A stretch of 64,000 nt of DNA from Viridibacillus sp050279675 (GCF_050279675.1 NZ_JBNNUK010000001.1:717915-781914), one strand, 5' to 3'. Positions 53,037 to 62,431 are shown, counted from the first letter of the stretch. Numbers and translations are program-made. Notes: generated by a model not told the origin, from the sequence alone.

Positions 53037-53996
53037 ATGCGTCAAATAGATGCAATTATCGTAGGTGGCGGCCCATGTGGTTTAGCAGCAGCGATTTCAT
53101 TACAAGAAATTGGGTTACAACCAATAGTGATTGAAAAAGGAAATATTGTAAATGCTATTTACAATTATCCAACACATCAAACATTCTTTAGTTCAAGTGA
53201 AAAGTTAGCCATTGGAGATGTACCATTTATCATCGAACAGTCTAAACCGAAACGAAATCAGGCTTTAGTATACTACCGTGAAGTAGTAAAACGTAAAAAC
53301 ATTCAAATTAATCGCTTTGAAACGGTTCTTAATGTAACATCAACGAACGGTACATTCGAAGTTATTACAGATAAAGATCAATATCTAACTCCATATGTCG
53401 TTATCGCAACGGGGTATTATGATCATCCAAATTACATGGGGATTGAAGGGGAAGAACTGCCTAAAGTCCATCACTATTTTAAAGAAGCTCATCCCTATTT
53501 TGATACAGATGTATTAGTAGTTGGTGGGAAGAACTCTTCAATTGATGCAGCGTTAGCCCTTCATAAAGCAGGTGCTCGTGTGACAGTTGTTTATAGAGGT
53601 GCAGAATACTCACCAAGTATTAAACCGTGGGTACTGCCAGACTTCGATGCCCTTGTTCGTAATGGTGAAATAGAAATGCTGTTTGAGTCAAATGTTATTG
53701 CCTTCAAAGAAGATGAAGTTATTTTATCAAAAGAAGGTAAAGAATTTATAGTGAAAAATGATTTTGTCTTTGCTATGACAGGTTACCATCCAGATCATGA
53801 TTTCATCCGTGCAATGGGCGTTAAAGTAGATAGTGAAACAGGCCGCCCAATTTATAATCCGGAAACAATGGAAACGAATGTTCCAGGATTATTTATCGCG
53901 GGTGTAATCGCTGCGGGAAATAATGCGAATGAAATTTTTATTGAAAATGGCCGTTTCCACGGTAATCTCATTGCAAACTACATTCAGGAGAAATAA
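53037..53996 (+). CDS. ypdA: Bacillithiol disulfide reductase YpdA (Bdr)
   Basis: NADPH-dependent FAD enzyme of 319 residues that recycles bacillithiol disulfide. FAD loop VGGGPCGLAAA with the redox-active Cys14, NADPH loop VVGGKNSSIDAALALHKAG (about 161-179) and the C-terminal ATG/FIAGVIAAG flavin motif. It lacks the CxxC of thioredoxin reductase, as expected for YpdA. GAGGAGTGA precedes the ATG; a TATAAT box is at 52956-52961. It implies that the host makes bacillithiol. Confidence 0.93.
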   Translation: MRQIDAIIVGGGPCGLAAAISLQEIGLQPIVIEKGNIVNAIYNYPTHQTFFSSSEKLAIGDVPFIIEQSKPKRNQALVYYREVVKRKNIQINRFETVLNVTSTNGTFEVITDKDQYLTPYVVIATGYYDHPNYMGIEGEELPKVHHYFKEAHPYFDTDVLVVGGKNSSIDAALALHKAGARVTVVYRGAEYSPSIKPWVLPDFDALVRNGEIEMLFESNVIAFKEDEVILSKEGKEFIVKNDFVFAMTGYHPDHDFIRAMGVKVDSETGRPIYNPETMETNVPGLFIAGVIAAGNNANEIFIENGRFHGNLIANYIQEK

Positions 53997-54041
53997 AAAA
54001 AGCTGTCTCACTAGTTTTTATGACTAAGAGACAGCTTTTAC
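53997..54041 (+). terminator. Terminator after ypdA
   Basis: AAAAGCTGTCTC and GAGACAGCTTTT arms with an 18-base loop. Confidence 0.85.
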
Positions 54042-54066
54042 TATAAATAGGATAAAGAAGTCATAA

Positions 54067-54388
54067 ACAGGTAAAGTAATAACCAATTCCTTAGGCGATG
54101 GTACAATTGATGAAGCAACCGTTATTTCTGCTTTAAAGCTAATTAAAGACGGTATGGGAACGAACTCTAAGAAGAATAAACAAGTCCTTGTAAGGAAAAC
54201 ATTAGAAGCAGGAAAATCCAAAGAGGATATTGGATCAAACAGAAAATGAACTTTTTGAAATGCACATAGTGATAAATGAGAAAAAGGGAGCCACTAATTC
54301 TCCAATGGTAAGTGTAGAGTTAATGAGGGGGAAAAAGGTTGAAGATAACATTTTTGAAATGTTATTCGCTGTTGAAATTGTTAATTAA
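54067..54388 (+). pseudogene. Decayed gene, family unknown
   Basis: Two coding-like stretches in different frames: 54067-54249 (VITNSLGDGTIDEATVISAL.. to KSKEDIGSNRK) and from about 54229 to 54388 (DQTENELFEMHIVINEKKG.. to MLFAVEIVN). Neither has a start codon with a Shine-Dalgarno. They overlap at the frame change, as if one gene of about 105 codons had a frameshift and lost its start. Confidence 0.4.
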
Positions 54389-54503
54389 ACGGTTTTGATA
54401 GCGGGAATTGTCACTAATGTTCTAGTTAAGTGAAAGGAAAGGGGAGGTTTTAATAAATTGATGAAAGTTATGCAGATAATTTATTTTAAGAAGGAATGAT
54501 TAT

Positions 54504-55898
54504 ATGAAAAAAATTATTATCCTTTTGGCCGCAGCTGCTATCACGATTGTTTTAGTAATAGATAATACCAAAGCACAACAGGATAATTCAATATATGTAG
54601 CTGTAAATGGAAATGATCAAAATAATGGGACAAAATTAAAGCCATTTCGAACACTAAAAAAAGCTGCTTCAGAAGCTGTAGCCGGAACTACCGTCTACAT
54701 ACGAAAAGGAACCTATAATGAAAGACTTGTCATTAAACATAGTGGAACAAAATCAAAACCAATTATTTTTAAAGCTTACAAAAACGATAAAGTTGTTCTT
54801 AGTGGAAAGCATTTAAAAGATGTTGAAGGGGATACATCCTTAGTTACAATAAATAATAAAAATTATCTTACGATTAGTGGATTAGCTATACAGGATTTAT
54901 CTACTAATTTAACAGATGAAACGGTAATGGGGATTTATGTAACAGGAGCTAGCAGTCATATTACATTAGAGAATAACCAGGTGCGGCGAATTGAAACACA
55001 TGCAGATAACGGAAATGGCCATGGGATTGCCATATACGGAACTGGTCCAATGAAAGACATAAATATTTTTAATAGTATAGTAGAGGATCTAAAACTCGGT
55101 TCAAGTGAATCTCTTGTACTTAATGGAAATATTGACGGCTTTAAGGTGGAAAATAATCTAGTTCGCCGAAGTGATAATATCGGTATTGATCTGATTGGTT
55201 ATGAGGGTACCTCAAATGATAAAAAAGCTGACTATGTCCGAAATGGGGTAGTAAAAAATAATAAAGTCTATGAAATATCCTCGTACGGAAACCCGGCTTA
55301 TGGGAAAAACTATTCTGCTGGTGGAATATACGTAGATGGGGGGAGGAATATAACTATTGAAATGAATACCATTTATAAATGCGATATCGGAATTGAAGCA
55401 ACGTCTGAACATGCGAAAAAATATGCTAGTCATATTAATATTAAAAAAAATACTATTTATAACAACTATTTCACTGGGATATCGATTGGTGGGTATGATA
55501 AAAATCGTGGAGGTACGATAAATTCAACAATCTCGAAAAATATTATTTATCGAAATGACACGAAGGGACTAGATGGGGGACAGCTTTTATTACAACATGA
55601 TACAAAAAACAATGTGATCGAAAAAAACATTTTAACAGCTGGACCATCTCGCCTGTTTATTGCTAATTATTTCACAACCAATAAAGCAAATAAACTGCAA
55701 AATAATGTATTCCATAAGGAAAAAGGAAAAACTGGTATTTGGATATGGAAAGAGGGAGAATATACTTCTTTTCCGGAATTTAAAATTACTTCAAGTAGTG
55801 ATGAGAGATCCAGTTATTTAAATCCGAAATATGAAAATGAAAAGAAATATGATTTTAGACTGAAAAAGGATTCACCTGCAAAGAATATTGTTTTCTAG
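54504..55898 (+). CDS. Secreted right-handed beta-helix protein
   Basis: The 464-residue protein has a signal peptide (1-24, ending TKA) and a DUF1565-like start (YVAVNGNDQNNGTKLKPFRT, with GTTVYIRKGTYNERL). Many NosD/beta-helix rungs follow (NITIEMNTIYKCDIGIEA, INIKKNTIYNNYFTGI). The fold is shared with pectate lyases and other polysaccharide lyases and epimerases; no lyase-specific catalytic pattern could be assigned. AAGGAATG precedes the ATG. It stands alone among remnants and lacks a clear terminator of its own. Confidence 0.85.
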   Translation: MKKIIILLAAAAITIVLVIDNTKAQQDNSIYVAVNGNDQNNGTKLKPFRTLKKAASEAVAGTTVYIRKGTYNERLVIKHSGTKSKPIIFKAYKNDKVVLSGKHLKDVEGDTSLVTINNKNYLTISGLAIQDLSTNLTDETVMGIYVTGASSHITLENNQVRRIETHADNGNGHGIAIYGTGPMKDINIFNSIVEDLKLGSSESLVLNGNIDGFKVENNLVRRSDNIGIDLIGYEGTSNDKKADYVRNGVVKNNKVYEISSYGNPAYGKNYSAGGIYVDGGRNITIEMNTIYKCDIGIEATSEHAKKYASHINIKKNTIYNNYFTGISIGGYDKNRGGTINSTISKNIIYRNDTKGLDGGQLLLQHDTKNNVIEKNILTAGPSRLFIANYFTTNKANKLQNNVFHKEKGKTGIWIWKEGEYTSFPEFKITSSSDERSSYLNPKYENEKKYDFRLKKDSPAKNIVF

Positions 55899-55904
55899 TA
55901 AATA

Positions 55905-56039
55905 ACAATTATCTCAGAACATGGTTCGGACAAAAGTACCTGGCAACAGGTTTTACATAAGTTTTTAAAAAGGCACTCAAATGATTTTAATAATCGTGCT
56001 AAACAATTTTGGGGAAATAGGTTGGATTATTGTTATTGA
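55905..56039 (+). pseudogene. C-terminal gene remnant
   Basis: An open stretch without start reads SEHGSDKSTWQQVLHKFLKR.. and ends GNRLDYCY and TGA at 56037. Coding-like composition and an intact terminator 7 bp later suggest the tail of a lost gene. Confidence 0.4.
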
Positions 56040-56045
56040 TTAATC

Positions 56046-56077
56046 AAAATGAGGGATAAACCCTCATTTTATTTTTT
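56046..56077. terminator. Hairpin terminator
   Basis: AAAATGAGGG and CCCTCATTTT around ATAAA, then ATTTTTT on the plus strand; the minus-strand side has a weaker T tail. Confidence 0.85.
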
Positions 56078-56291
56078 GCCTATTTTTGATATTTCCTATT
56101 ATGGTGTATTTTGGTTTTTTAACATTAATCATTATAAACTTCGCCTTTTCAATAGCTTCTCCATCTCCAGGTGGTTCAACGCTAAAACGTATTACATATA
56201 AGTCATTCGGCGGATTATGCGCTCCTTCATAGGTATGCAATTGTGCAGTAATTTCATGTCTATTATTAGATTCTTCAATCCGCTTCCTCAT
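56064..56291 (-). CDS. Small protein, possibly 5'-truncated, unknown function
   Basis: 75 codons ending in the terminator. The body (ITAQLHTYEGAHNPPNDLYV, IRFSVEPPGDGEAIEKAKFI) has good coding character, but the ATG at 56291 has no Shine-Dalgarno and lies inside the LigD-like reading frame on the other strand. It may be the 3' part of a gene whose start was lost in the event that also beheaded ligD. Confidence 0.45.
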   Translation of the reverse strand: MRKRIEESNNRHEITAQLHTYEGAHNPPNDLYVIRFSVEPPGDGEAIEKAKFIMINVKKPKYTIIGNIKNRQKIK

Positions 56292-57158
56292 ACATTAGAG
56301 GTAACACATCCAGATAAACCAATTTGGCCAGCAATTAACATACAGAAGGATGATTACTTATTATATCTACAACATGTAGCGCCATATATGCTGCCATATC
56401 TAAGAGATCGTTTACTTACAGTTATTCGTTACCCGCATGGAGTACCTGGAGAGAGTTTTTATCAAAAGAATAGTCCTGATAACGTACCTGATTTTGTGAC
56501 TACGAAACAAATTCGCGGTAAGAATTATATTATTTGCAATGACCTTGAAACACTATTATGGCTTGGAAATCAACTAGCTATAGAGTTTCACATCCCATTT
56601 AATAAGATTAATTCAAATAAGCCTACGGAAAATGTCTTTGATCTGGATCCACCCTCTTTAAATGAGTTCGCTATAGCAACAGAAGCAGCACTACACTTAA
56701 AAACTATATTTAATCAGTTTGGACTTCAGTCATTCCCAAAAACTTCAGGTGGTAAAGGTATATACGTTTATATACCTTTACCCTTTGATACGTTTACTTA
56801 TGATGATACACGCCTTTTTTTCGAGTTTAAATGTAAGTTTTTATGTGAGCAAGAGCCACGATGGTATACCACTGAACGATTAAAGAAGAATCGGAATAAT
56901 AGATTATATCTCGACTATGTTCAGCATAAAGCTGGTAATACGTTAGCAGCTCCTTACTCTCCTAGAGGGAATGAAAAAGGATTAATCTCAACACCGCTAA
57001 ATTGGGAAGAAGTTAACGATTCGTTAACACCGACAATGTTTACTATTCCTGCCGTTATAGACCGTATTCAGAAGCAGGGTAATCCATTTCATAGCTTCAT
57101 TCGTACAGAGAATTCACAACAATTTGCAAATGTCCTAAGCCAATTAAAGAAGGAGTAA
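56256..57158 (+). CDS. LigD-type DNA polymerase/primase domain without ligase domain
   Basis: Polymerase domain of the NHEJ ligase LigD: LEVTHPDKPIWP, LLTVIRYPHGVPGESFYQKN, the metal-binding DxD in VFDLDPPS, FPKTSGGKGIYVYIPL and LYLDYVQHKAGNT. In Bacillus LigD (about 610 residues) this is the C-terminal half after an ATP-dependent ligase domain; here homology starts only at about 56290 and no ligase domain precedes it. No start codon (56217, 56256) has a Shine-Dalgarno, so the gene is probably 5'-truncated, although stand-alone polymerase domains exist. No ku gene is in the window. Confidence 0.75.
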   Translation: MSIIRFFNPLPHTLEVTHPDKPIWPAINIQKDDYLLYLQHVAPYMLPYLRDRLLTVIRYPHGVPGESFYQKNSPDNVPDFVTTKQIRGKNYIICNDLETLLWLGNQLAIEFHIPFNKINSNKPTENVFDLDPPSLNEFAIATEAALHLKTIFNQFGLQSFPKTSGGKGIYVYIPLPFDTFTYDDTRLFFEFKCKFLCEQEPRWYTTERLKKNRNNRLYLDYVQHKAGNTLAAPYSPRGNEKGLISTPLNWEEVNDSLTPTMFTIPAVIDRIQKQGNPFHSFIRTENSQQFANVLSQLKKE

Positions 57159-57184
57159 GTTAGTAGCAGCAAAACCTAATTAGG

Positions 57185-57221
57185 TGTATCTAAGTAATAT
57201 TTTCAATATTTCTTAGATACA
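57185..57221 (+). terminator. Hairpin after the LigD polymerase gene
   Basis: TGTATCTAAG and CTTAGATACA plus inner AATATT/AATATT pairing. The following T run is weak (GTTGCATTTT). Confidence 0.6.
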
Positions 57222-57371
57222 GTTGCATTTTAAAGCAATGATTCCATTAAAAAAATGATAGAATAACAAGGTTTTTGGGAATATTTGTAGAATGATAATC
57301 TATAATGGGAATAAAGTTAAGTCAAATTAGTATAGAAAAAGACGGTTCCTATAATATAGGAGGGGAAATTC

Positions 57372-57926
57372 TTGAATATGAAAAAAAGAATAATAAGTAT
57401 TATGTTTTTAGGAATCATAATAATTGGAGGTTATTTCATTATTTTGAATTTCAATGAATTTGTCATAGAGAATGAGCCTACAAAAATTGAAGAAGGGCTA
57501 AATAAATTTATCAATCGTCCAGAAGGTAATTTGAAGGTTAAGCTATTAAAAATTCAACAGATAGATAAAACGGATACATTTGTTGCAATTTTTTCTATAA
57601 ATGAAAGTGACTTCGGATATGCAAAGTTGGAAAAAAAGTTTTTCAACAAGTTAAAAATTATTTATACAAGTAGTGGTTCAGCAAAAATTGCATATAAAGA
57701 TATTGAAACGAATAAAGGAAATTATGGATTATTATTTGGATTGAATCCTCAATTTGTAATACATACTGTTCAAATCAATAATTTAGAAGGAACGCATACC
57801 CAAAAGGTAGATGTAAGTAATAAAGAAGTTATTCTCGTTGCTGACAAATTATCAAAGGAAGTAGAAAAAGCGATTACTTCTAAATTGTTGTTTTTTGACA
57901 AAGAAGGAAATGAGGTTGTAGAGTAG
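57372..57926 (+). CDS. Membrane-anchored extracytoplasmic protein, unknown function
   Basis: The 184-residue protein has a basic start, one hydrophobic segment (about 6-26, IISIMFLGIIIIGGYFIILN) and a soluble domain rich in lysine. The TTG at 57372 is 6 nt after AGGAGGGG; an ATG at 57378 is 12 nt away. There is no lipobox cysteine. It resembles short YxeA-like or uncharacterised Bacillus proteins only in layout. Directly upstream of the IS element. Confidence 0.7.
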   Translation: MNMKKRIISIMFLGIIIIGGYFIILNFNEFVIENEPTKIEEGLNKFINRPEGNLKVKLLKIQQIDKTDTFVAIFSINESDFGYAKLEKKFFNKLKIIYTSSGSAKIAYKDIETNKGNYGLLFGLNPQFVIHTVQINNLEGTHTQKVDVSNKEVILVADKLSKEVEKAITSKLLFFDKEGNEVVE

Positions 57927-58020
57927 TTGGATTTAGGGGCTTTTGCTAGGTAAAGTGAAAAAGGAGACTGATTTGTTCATTTCTACTCAAAAATCAAGCG
58001 TATTCTAGGGTAAAATGATA

Positions 58021-59203
58021 TGCACCCCTTTTGGTAGACAGATTAAAAAATAAAATCTGTTTATCTAAGGGGAGTATTTTTATGGTACGAAGTAAACACA
58101 CATATGGATTGAAATTGATCGTTCTAAATTTATTAAGTGAAGGTCAATATTCAATGAAAGATTTAGTTAAACAATTCGAAGTATCTGCGACAACTATTAA
58201 ACGCTGGAAAATCAAATATGAGACCTTGGGTGAAGATTCTCTTCGAGAAGCTACTTCCTGTATTAGCTACCCTAAAGAACTAAAATTAGCAGCTGTTGAA
58301 GATTATATAGCTGGTGGACTTTCTTTAATTCAGACCATATCTAAATATGGAATTACCAGTGATTCTGTTTTAATGCAGTGGGTGAAAAAGTATACTAGTC
58401 ATAGAGAATTCAAAGATTCGAATAAAGGAATGAGCCACTCTATGACTAAGGGAAGAAAAACAACATTACAGGAACGTATTGAAATTATTTCCTACTGCAT
58501 AAAACAACATAAAAACTATCAATTAACAGCGGAAACATATCAAGTTTCTTATCAACAGGTATATCAATGGGTGAAGAAATTCGAAGAGAATGGCGAAGAA
58601 GCTTTACGAGATAAACGCGGTCGAACAAAGGAAGAAGTAGAATTAACACCGGATGAAAAAATGAAGATAGAAATGAAACGATTAGAAAAAGAAAATGAAC
58701 GCTTGCGTGCTGAAAATCTTTTATTAAAAAAGTTAGAAGAACTCGAAAGGAGGCATCGTTAACTAAGATTCGCCAACAAAATCAATATAAAGCTATTCAA
58801 GTAATACATGAAAAAGAGAACCTGCCTGTACAATTATTGTGTAAGATTGCGTGTGTTTCGCGTGCAGCTTATTATAAATGGCTTCAGCGCTCACATTCGG
58901 TTCAAGAATTAGAAAATGAAGCGATTCTACAAGAGATTCAAGCATGTTATAGACAAGTTGAAGGTATTTATGGTTATCGGCGTATAACCTTAACAATCAA
59001 TAGAAAACGCCAAGAACAAAAGAGACCAACGGTCAACCTTAAACGTATTTACCGCTTAATGAACTTGAGTGGACTAAAGTCTGTCATTCGTCGAAAGAGA
59101 AAACGATATGTCTCTTCTCCGGTACACCACGTTGCAGAAAATCTATTGGATCGTAAATTCACTGCAGCTCAATCAAATGAAAAATGGGTAACTGACGTGT
59201 CCC
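58021..59203 (+). mobile_element. IS3-family (IS150-like) element, right end missing
   Basis: Two-frame transposase of the IS3 type. The left end probably begins at TGCACCCCTTTTGGTAGACA (58021). The orfB sequence stops resembling transposase right after NEKWVTDVS (about 59200), just inside the DDE domain, and no right terminal repeat is seen. The element is therefore truncated and cannot move by itself. A hairpin CAGATT/AATCTG (58039-58063) precedes orfA. Confidence 0.85.
58082..58762 (+). CDS. IS3-family transposase OrfA
   Basis: The 226-residue DNA-binding half has two helix-turn-helix domains (MKDLVKQFEVSATTIKRWKI near 21-40 and the YQVSYQQVYQWVKKFEEN region near 154-171) and a C-terminal leucine-zipper-like coiled coil. 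The ATG at 58082 has AAGGGGAG upstream. Near the end the heptamer AAAAAAG (58726-58732) is in the A AAA AAG phase, the usual -1 slippage site that fuses OrfA to OrfB. Confidence 0.88.
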   Translation: MVRSKHTYGLKLIVLNLLSEGQYSMKDLVKQFEVSATTIKRWKIKYETLGEDSLREATSCISYPKELKLAAVEDYIAGGLSLIQTISKYGITSDSVLMQWVKKYTSHREFKDSNKGMSHSMTKGRKTTLQERIEIISYCIKQHKNYQLTAETYQVSYQQVYQWVKKFEENGEEALRDKRGRTKEEVELTPDEKMKIEMKRLEKENERLRAENLLLKKLEELERRHR

Positions 59204-59280
59204 TCATGCCAAAACCACCTCGTATATGTAATAGTCTAGATTATCGTTTGATATTACATTATAGCAAAAGTAACAGTTAA
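58729..59280 (+). pseudogene. IS3-family transposase OrfB, truncated
   Basis: In the -1 frame, open from the slippage site. HTH_21 domain (CVSRAAYYKWLQRS), IYGYRRITL and the start of the rve/DDE domain (FTAAQSNEKWVTDVS) carrying only the first Asp. After about 59200 the sequence becomes unrelated and stops at 59280; the other two catalytic acids are missing. AAAGGAGG at 58746-58753 could also start OrfB independently. Confidence 0.85.
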
Positions 59281-59374
59281 AGTTATATTCTATAGCAAAG
59301 AGATTTTAGATAAATGTACTGAATTTTTAAAAAGAAAGGAAGACTTTATACCTGAATTATGTTCAGTATATTGA
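59252..59374 (+). pseudogene. C-terminal gene remnant next to the IS end
   Basis: An open stretch without start, VTVKVIFYSKEILDKCTEFL.. ending KEDFIPELCSVY and TGA. It looks like the last 40 codons of a gene lost when the IS right end was deleted. Confidence 0.4.
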
Positions 59375-59557
59375 ATGTAGTATTTTGTACTTTTATCCGA
59401 TCTAGAGTAAGTTTATACAATAATCAAGTAGTATTATTTTAAAAAATAAAACAAATAAAGAAAAATATGGTAATGTTAAAAGAGTTGAATGGCTGAAAAT
59501 TTAAAAAATTTAAGATGCTCTTCATTACATAATGATAGTATCGAAAGGAGAATAAAA

Positions 59558-59953
59558 ATGAAAATAAATAAACTTTTTGCAAGTATAGCAGCAGTAGGTA
59601 TTTTGACAATAGGGCTTGGTTCGTTTGCAAATGGAGCAACTTCTTATTACGGATATGGAGGAAAAGTTCCAACTGTAAATGATTTAGAGTCTACAAATGC
59701 TGTTAAAGATAACAGTGCAAGCGCTTACAACTTTGTTCAGTATATTCAGAGAGGTAAATTGGTTTCATGGGTTGAGAATACAAGTGGTAGTAATGTTTCA
59801 CAAAGCGGGACGTACTCAGCTCGTGCCGTAATTCCAATGGATTACTTGGGGAATGCTAGTTCTCTAATAGGAAAAAATCTTCATTTGAATATATCTACAT
59901 CTACAGGTACGGTGGAATCAGTAGATACTGACGGAGAATGGACACCTAGTTAA
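59558..59953 (+). CDS. Small secreted protein, first gene of an ABC transporter operon
   Basis: 131 residues from ATG 59558 with AAAGGAG upstream: signal peptide MKINKLFASIAAVGILTIGL with cleavage after ANGA, then a 105-residue mature region without cysteine, rich in Ser/Thr/Asn/Gly (SYYGYGGKVPT, GKLVSWVENTSGS, LHLNISTSTG) and ending GEWTPS. It resembles in layout the small secreted proteins (DUF2712- or lactococcin-972-like) encoded ahead of ABC transporters; a family could not be fixed. Possible bacteriocin, or an exported ligand or cargo. An in-frame start at 59489 has no Shine-Dalgarno. Confidence 0.72.
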   Translation: MKINKLFASIAAVGILTIGLGSFANGATSYYGYGGKVPTVNDLESTNAVKDNSASAYNFVQYIQRGKLVSWVENTSGSNVSQSGTYSARAVIPMDYLGNASSLIGKNLHLNISTSTGTVESVDTDGEWTPS

Positions 59954-60061
59954 ATAGTAATTTGATTAAATAAGGTACTAAAAATTTTTGGTCATTCAAC
60001 GAATAATAATCAATATCAATAATGTTAATTGTAAAAGATAAAAGTTGAGGTGTTCGAGTTG

Positions 60062-60850
60062 ATGATGTATATCAGGCAAGAACTTAGAAGAGCATTATTA
60101 TCAAAAGTTGGACTTATCACTATATTGTCTTCCACTCTTTTGGTTTTTATAGGTATGTTTGGACCATTAAAATGGATAACAGGTGGTGGCATTTCAATAA
60201 TGTACACCTTTTTACAGGGCTATAACTCAGGAACTGCGTCTTTTTTGGTGATCACATTTCCAATAGTTGCATGTATTCCATTCGCTAGCTCCTACCGAAC
60301 AGATATTCAGACAGGATTCCATAATTATGTACAATTACGTATGAAAAAAAGGCAGTACATGAGTATAAGATTAGCTGTGAATGCCCTGGTTGGCGGAGTA
60401 GCAATTGCAATTGGACCATTTATTTCCTTTTGTTTTTTAATACTTGTCAAGCTACTGTTTAATGTCCCGATGTTAAGAGCAGAAGAACGATTAGAACCTG
60501 TAATGTTCTTTAACAGTATCGGTGTGAGTTCACCAATTTTAATGATTTTAATCATTATAGTTATTATGTTTTGTTGTGGCGCCATTTTTGCTACTTTAGG
60601 ATTAGGGGTATCTACAATAATACAAAATAAATATATTTCAATCTTCGTCCCGTTTATTTATCTCATCATTTCTGCGACTGTATTAGCAAAAATTCATCCC
60701 AGTTTAAATGCAATGGCATTGTACGATGTTGATTTAATGAATGGATCTATCGGACAAACTTTTTTATATGGCACACTGCTTGGTTTGTTTGGTATTACAA
60801 TATTCTTAATAGGAGGGACAGCAAAGTTTGAGGAGAAGTATAAAGAATAA
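60062..60850 (+). CDS. ABC transporter membrane protein 1
   Basis: The 262-residue protein has six hydrophobic segments (about 14-37, 57-80, 102-133, 157-188, 196-218, 232-253) and a conserved-looking start MMYIRQELRRALLSK. GAGGTG lies 9 nt before the ATG at 60062; a TTG at 60059 is also possible. It resembles the ABC-2 type membrane subunits found with small ATPases, although sequence alone does not name the family. First of three consecutive permease genes. Confidence 0.75.
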   Translation: MMYIRQELRRALLSKVGLITILSSTLLVFIGMFGPLKWITGGGISIMYTFLQGYNSGTASFLVITFPIVACIPFASSYRTDIQTGFHNYVQLRMKKRQYMSIRLAVNALVGGVAIAIGPFISFCFLILVKLLFNVPMLRAEERLEPVMFFNSIGVSSPILMILIIIVIMFCCGAIFATLGLGVSTIIQNKYISIFVPFIYLIISATVLAKIHPSLNAMALYDVDLMNGSIGQTFLYGTLLGLFGITIFLIGGTAKFEEKYKE

Positions 60851-61628
60851 AAAAGTGGTAAAGTTCTATTCACCAAAAAAAAGTTATCTTTTCGTATATC
60901 TTGTATTGATGTTGTATTTCTTTAATCTATTAATTTCGACAAAGATAATCGGAGGAAATATTTACGATCTATTACTTAATCTAACAGAATTTCATCCTCT
61001 TTTTTATTTTATCCTACCAGCATTTTTAATAGTCCTAGTATCGTTATTTTCATTGGGAAACGTGCAAAACTATTTGTTAATTAGGTTTGATACTAAACGT
61101 AAATGGTATCATGCAAATTTATTGCGAATGGCAAAATCTGTAACATACTTCTGCATGTTGCTAGTTGCCATTATGTTACTGCAAGCTGTATTCGTGTTAG
61201 ATTTTAATAACAAATGGAGTAATTATAGTCTTAACCACTATAAATATCATACAGAGCTGCTGAAAAACATAACTCCATTTTTCTTAACGACCATGTCAGT
61301 CGTACTTTTATGGCTGTTTTTATTTTTTTACGGGATGCTTTTTTACATAAGTTATTTGTTATCAGGTCGGCTTCTATTTTCTGGTATGGTTGCATTTCTA
61401 GTCAACTTTCTAAGTATTGGTGTGGTTCTTTCAAAAGTAACTCCAATATCTCGCTACTTGTTTTATGAAAACATTAATATTTTTCAATACACATATGGTT
61501 TCTCCCCTATGATAGGTGAGTATCCATTTGAAATAATACTATATTGGATTGGATTGATTTTTGTTATTTATATAATTGGTTTTTTCTGTATAGACAAAAG
61601 AGATATGTATGTTAGTGAGAGAAAATAA
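60828..61628 (+). CDS. ABC transporter membrane protein 2
   Basis: The 266-residue protein has six hydrophobic segments. It starts at TTG 60828, 9 nt after GGAGGG, inside the end of the previous gene (23-bp overlap); the basic start RRSIKNKKVVKFYSPKKSYL points inward. Same size and topology as its neighbours but little sequence likeness, suggesting ancient duplicates or distinct subunits. Confidence 0.75.
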   Translation: MRRSIKNKKVVKFYSPKKSYLFVYLVLMLYFFNLLISTKIIGGNIYDLLLNLTEFHPLFYFILPAFLIVLVSLFSLGNVQNYLLIRFDTKRKWYHANLLRMAKSVTYFCMLLVAIMLLQAVFVLDFNNKWSNYSLNHYKYHTELLKNITPFFLTTMSVVLLWLFLFFYGMLFYISYLLSGRLLFSGMVAFLVNFLSIGVVLSKVTPISRYLFYENINIFQYTYGFSPMIGEYPFEIILYWIGLIFVIYIIGFFCIDKRDMYVSERK

Positions 61629-62413
61629 TGTTGAAAAAATTGGTTAAATACTACTTAAGTTCTTTCTTTAAACCTATGTATTTTCTATGCATAGTTGTAT
61701 TTTTTGTTCTGAATGTATTTCTTGTTAACTCTTCATATAGCGATTTCATACCAAATGGTTATGTAAATCGAATAGTATTTATGTTTTATATGCCACTGGA
61801 TTTCAAATTTGATTTATTACGTTGGTTATTGATTACTTTGCCTATTCTCCTATCTCTTAGCTCGTTCATTGTAAATGAGGTGCATAAACGTCCTGCTTAC
61901 ATTATTCTAAGGATGAAAAATTATAGTAGTTGGTTTCATAGTATGTTCATTTCCATTTTCATAATTATAATTGTAACTATAGGAATTGGCTTTGGCATTA
62001 CAGGTATAACTATTTTCTTGTTTAATAGCCAGATAGTAGCATCAAGCGAATTTGGATTATCTTCTTTCCTAAATACAAATGAATGGGTACTGATGTTGAA
62101 TCAATTTACACTAGTTATTTTTACATTGGTGTTATTACTTATTTTACATACAATTTTTTCATTTTTAGTAAACAATTCAGCCTTCGCAATGTTACTGGTA
62201 ATAATTAGTATGATTTCATCTGCTACTATTGGTTATATATTTCCATCACTAATTAAGATGTTACCCTTAACATATATGTTTCTCGGTTTCAGGGAAATTA
62301 AGAAAATATCCTTTTTTTGGTCTAACAGTATAATTTTTATTTGTATCGTTTTGTCATATTGTTTGCTTTATTTTCTATTTAAAAACCTAAAAGAAAAAAT
62401 AGTTAGTGTTTGA
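61628..62413 (+). CDS. ABC transporter membrane protein 3
   Basis: The 261-residue protein has six hydrophobic segments. The ATG overlaps the previous stop by one base (TAATG), so it is coupled. It carries the RPAYIILRMKNYSSWFHSMF segment after the second span, like the RMKKRQYMSIRL and RFDTKRKWYHANL loops in its two partners, which hints at common descent. The gene ends 18 bp before the ATPase. Confidence 0.75.
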   Translation: MLKKLVKYYLSSFFKPMYFLCIVVFFVLNVFLVNSSYSDFIPNGYVNRIVFMFYMPLDFKFDLLRWLLITLPILLSLSSFIVNEVHKRPAYIILRMKNYSSWFHSMFISIFIIIIVTIGIGFGITGITIFLFNSQIVASSEFGLSSFLNTNEWVLMLNQFTLVIFTLVLLLILHTIFSFLVNNSAFAMLLVIISMISSATIGYIFPSLIKMLPLTYMFLGFREIKKISFFWSNSIIFICIVLSYCLLYFLFKNLKEKIVSV

Positions 62414-62431
62414 TTGAAAGGAGATGTATGA

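Noticed and set aside
59558..59953. Assignment to the lactococcin 972 family
   Set aside because: Secretion and genomic layout are similar, but the mature sequence lacks the Trp/Tyr/Asn spacing that I would expect; left as unassigned.
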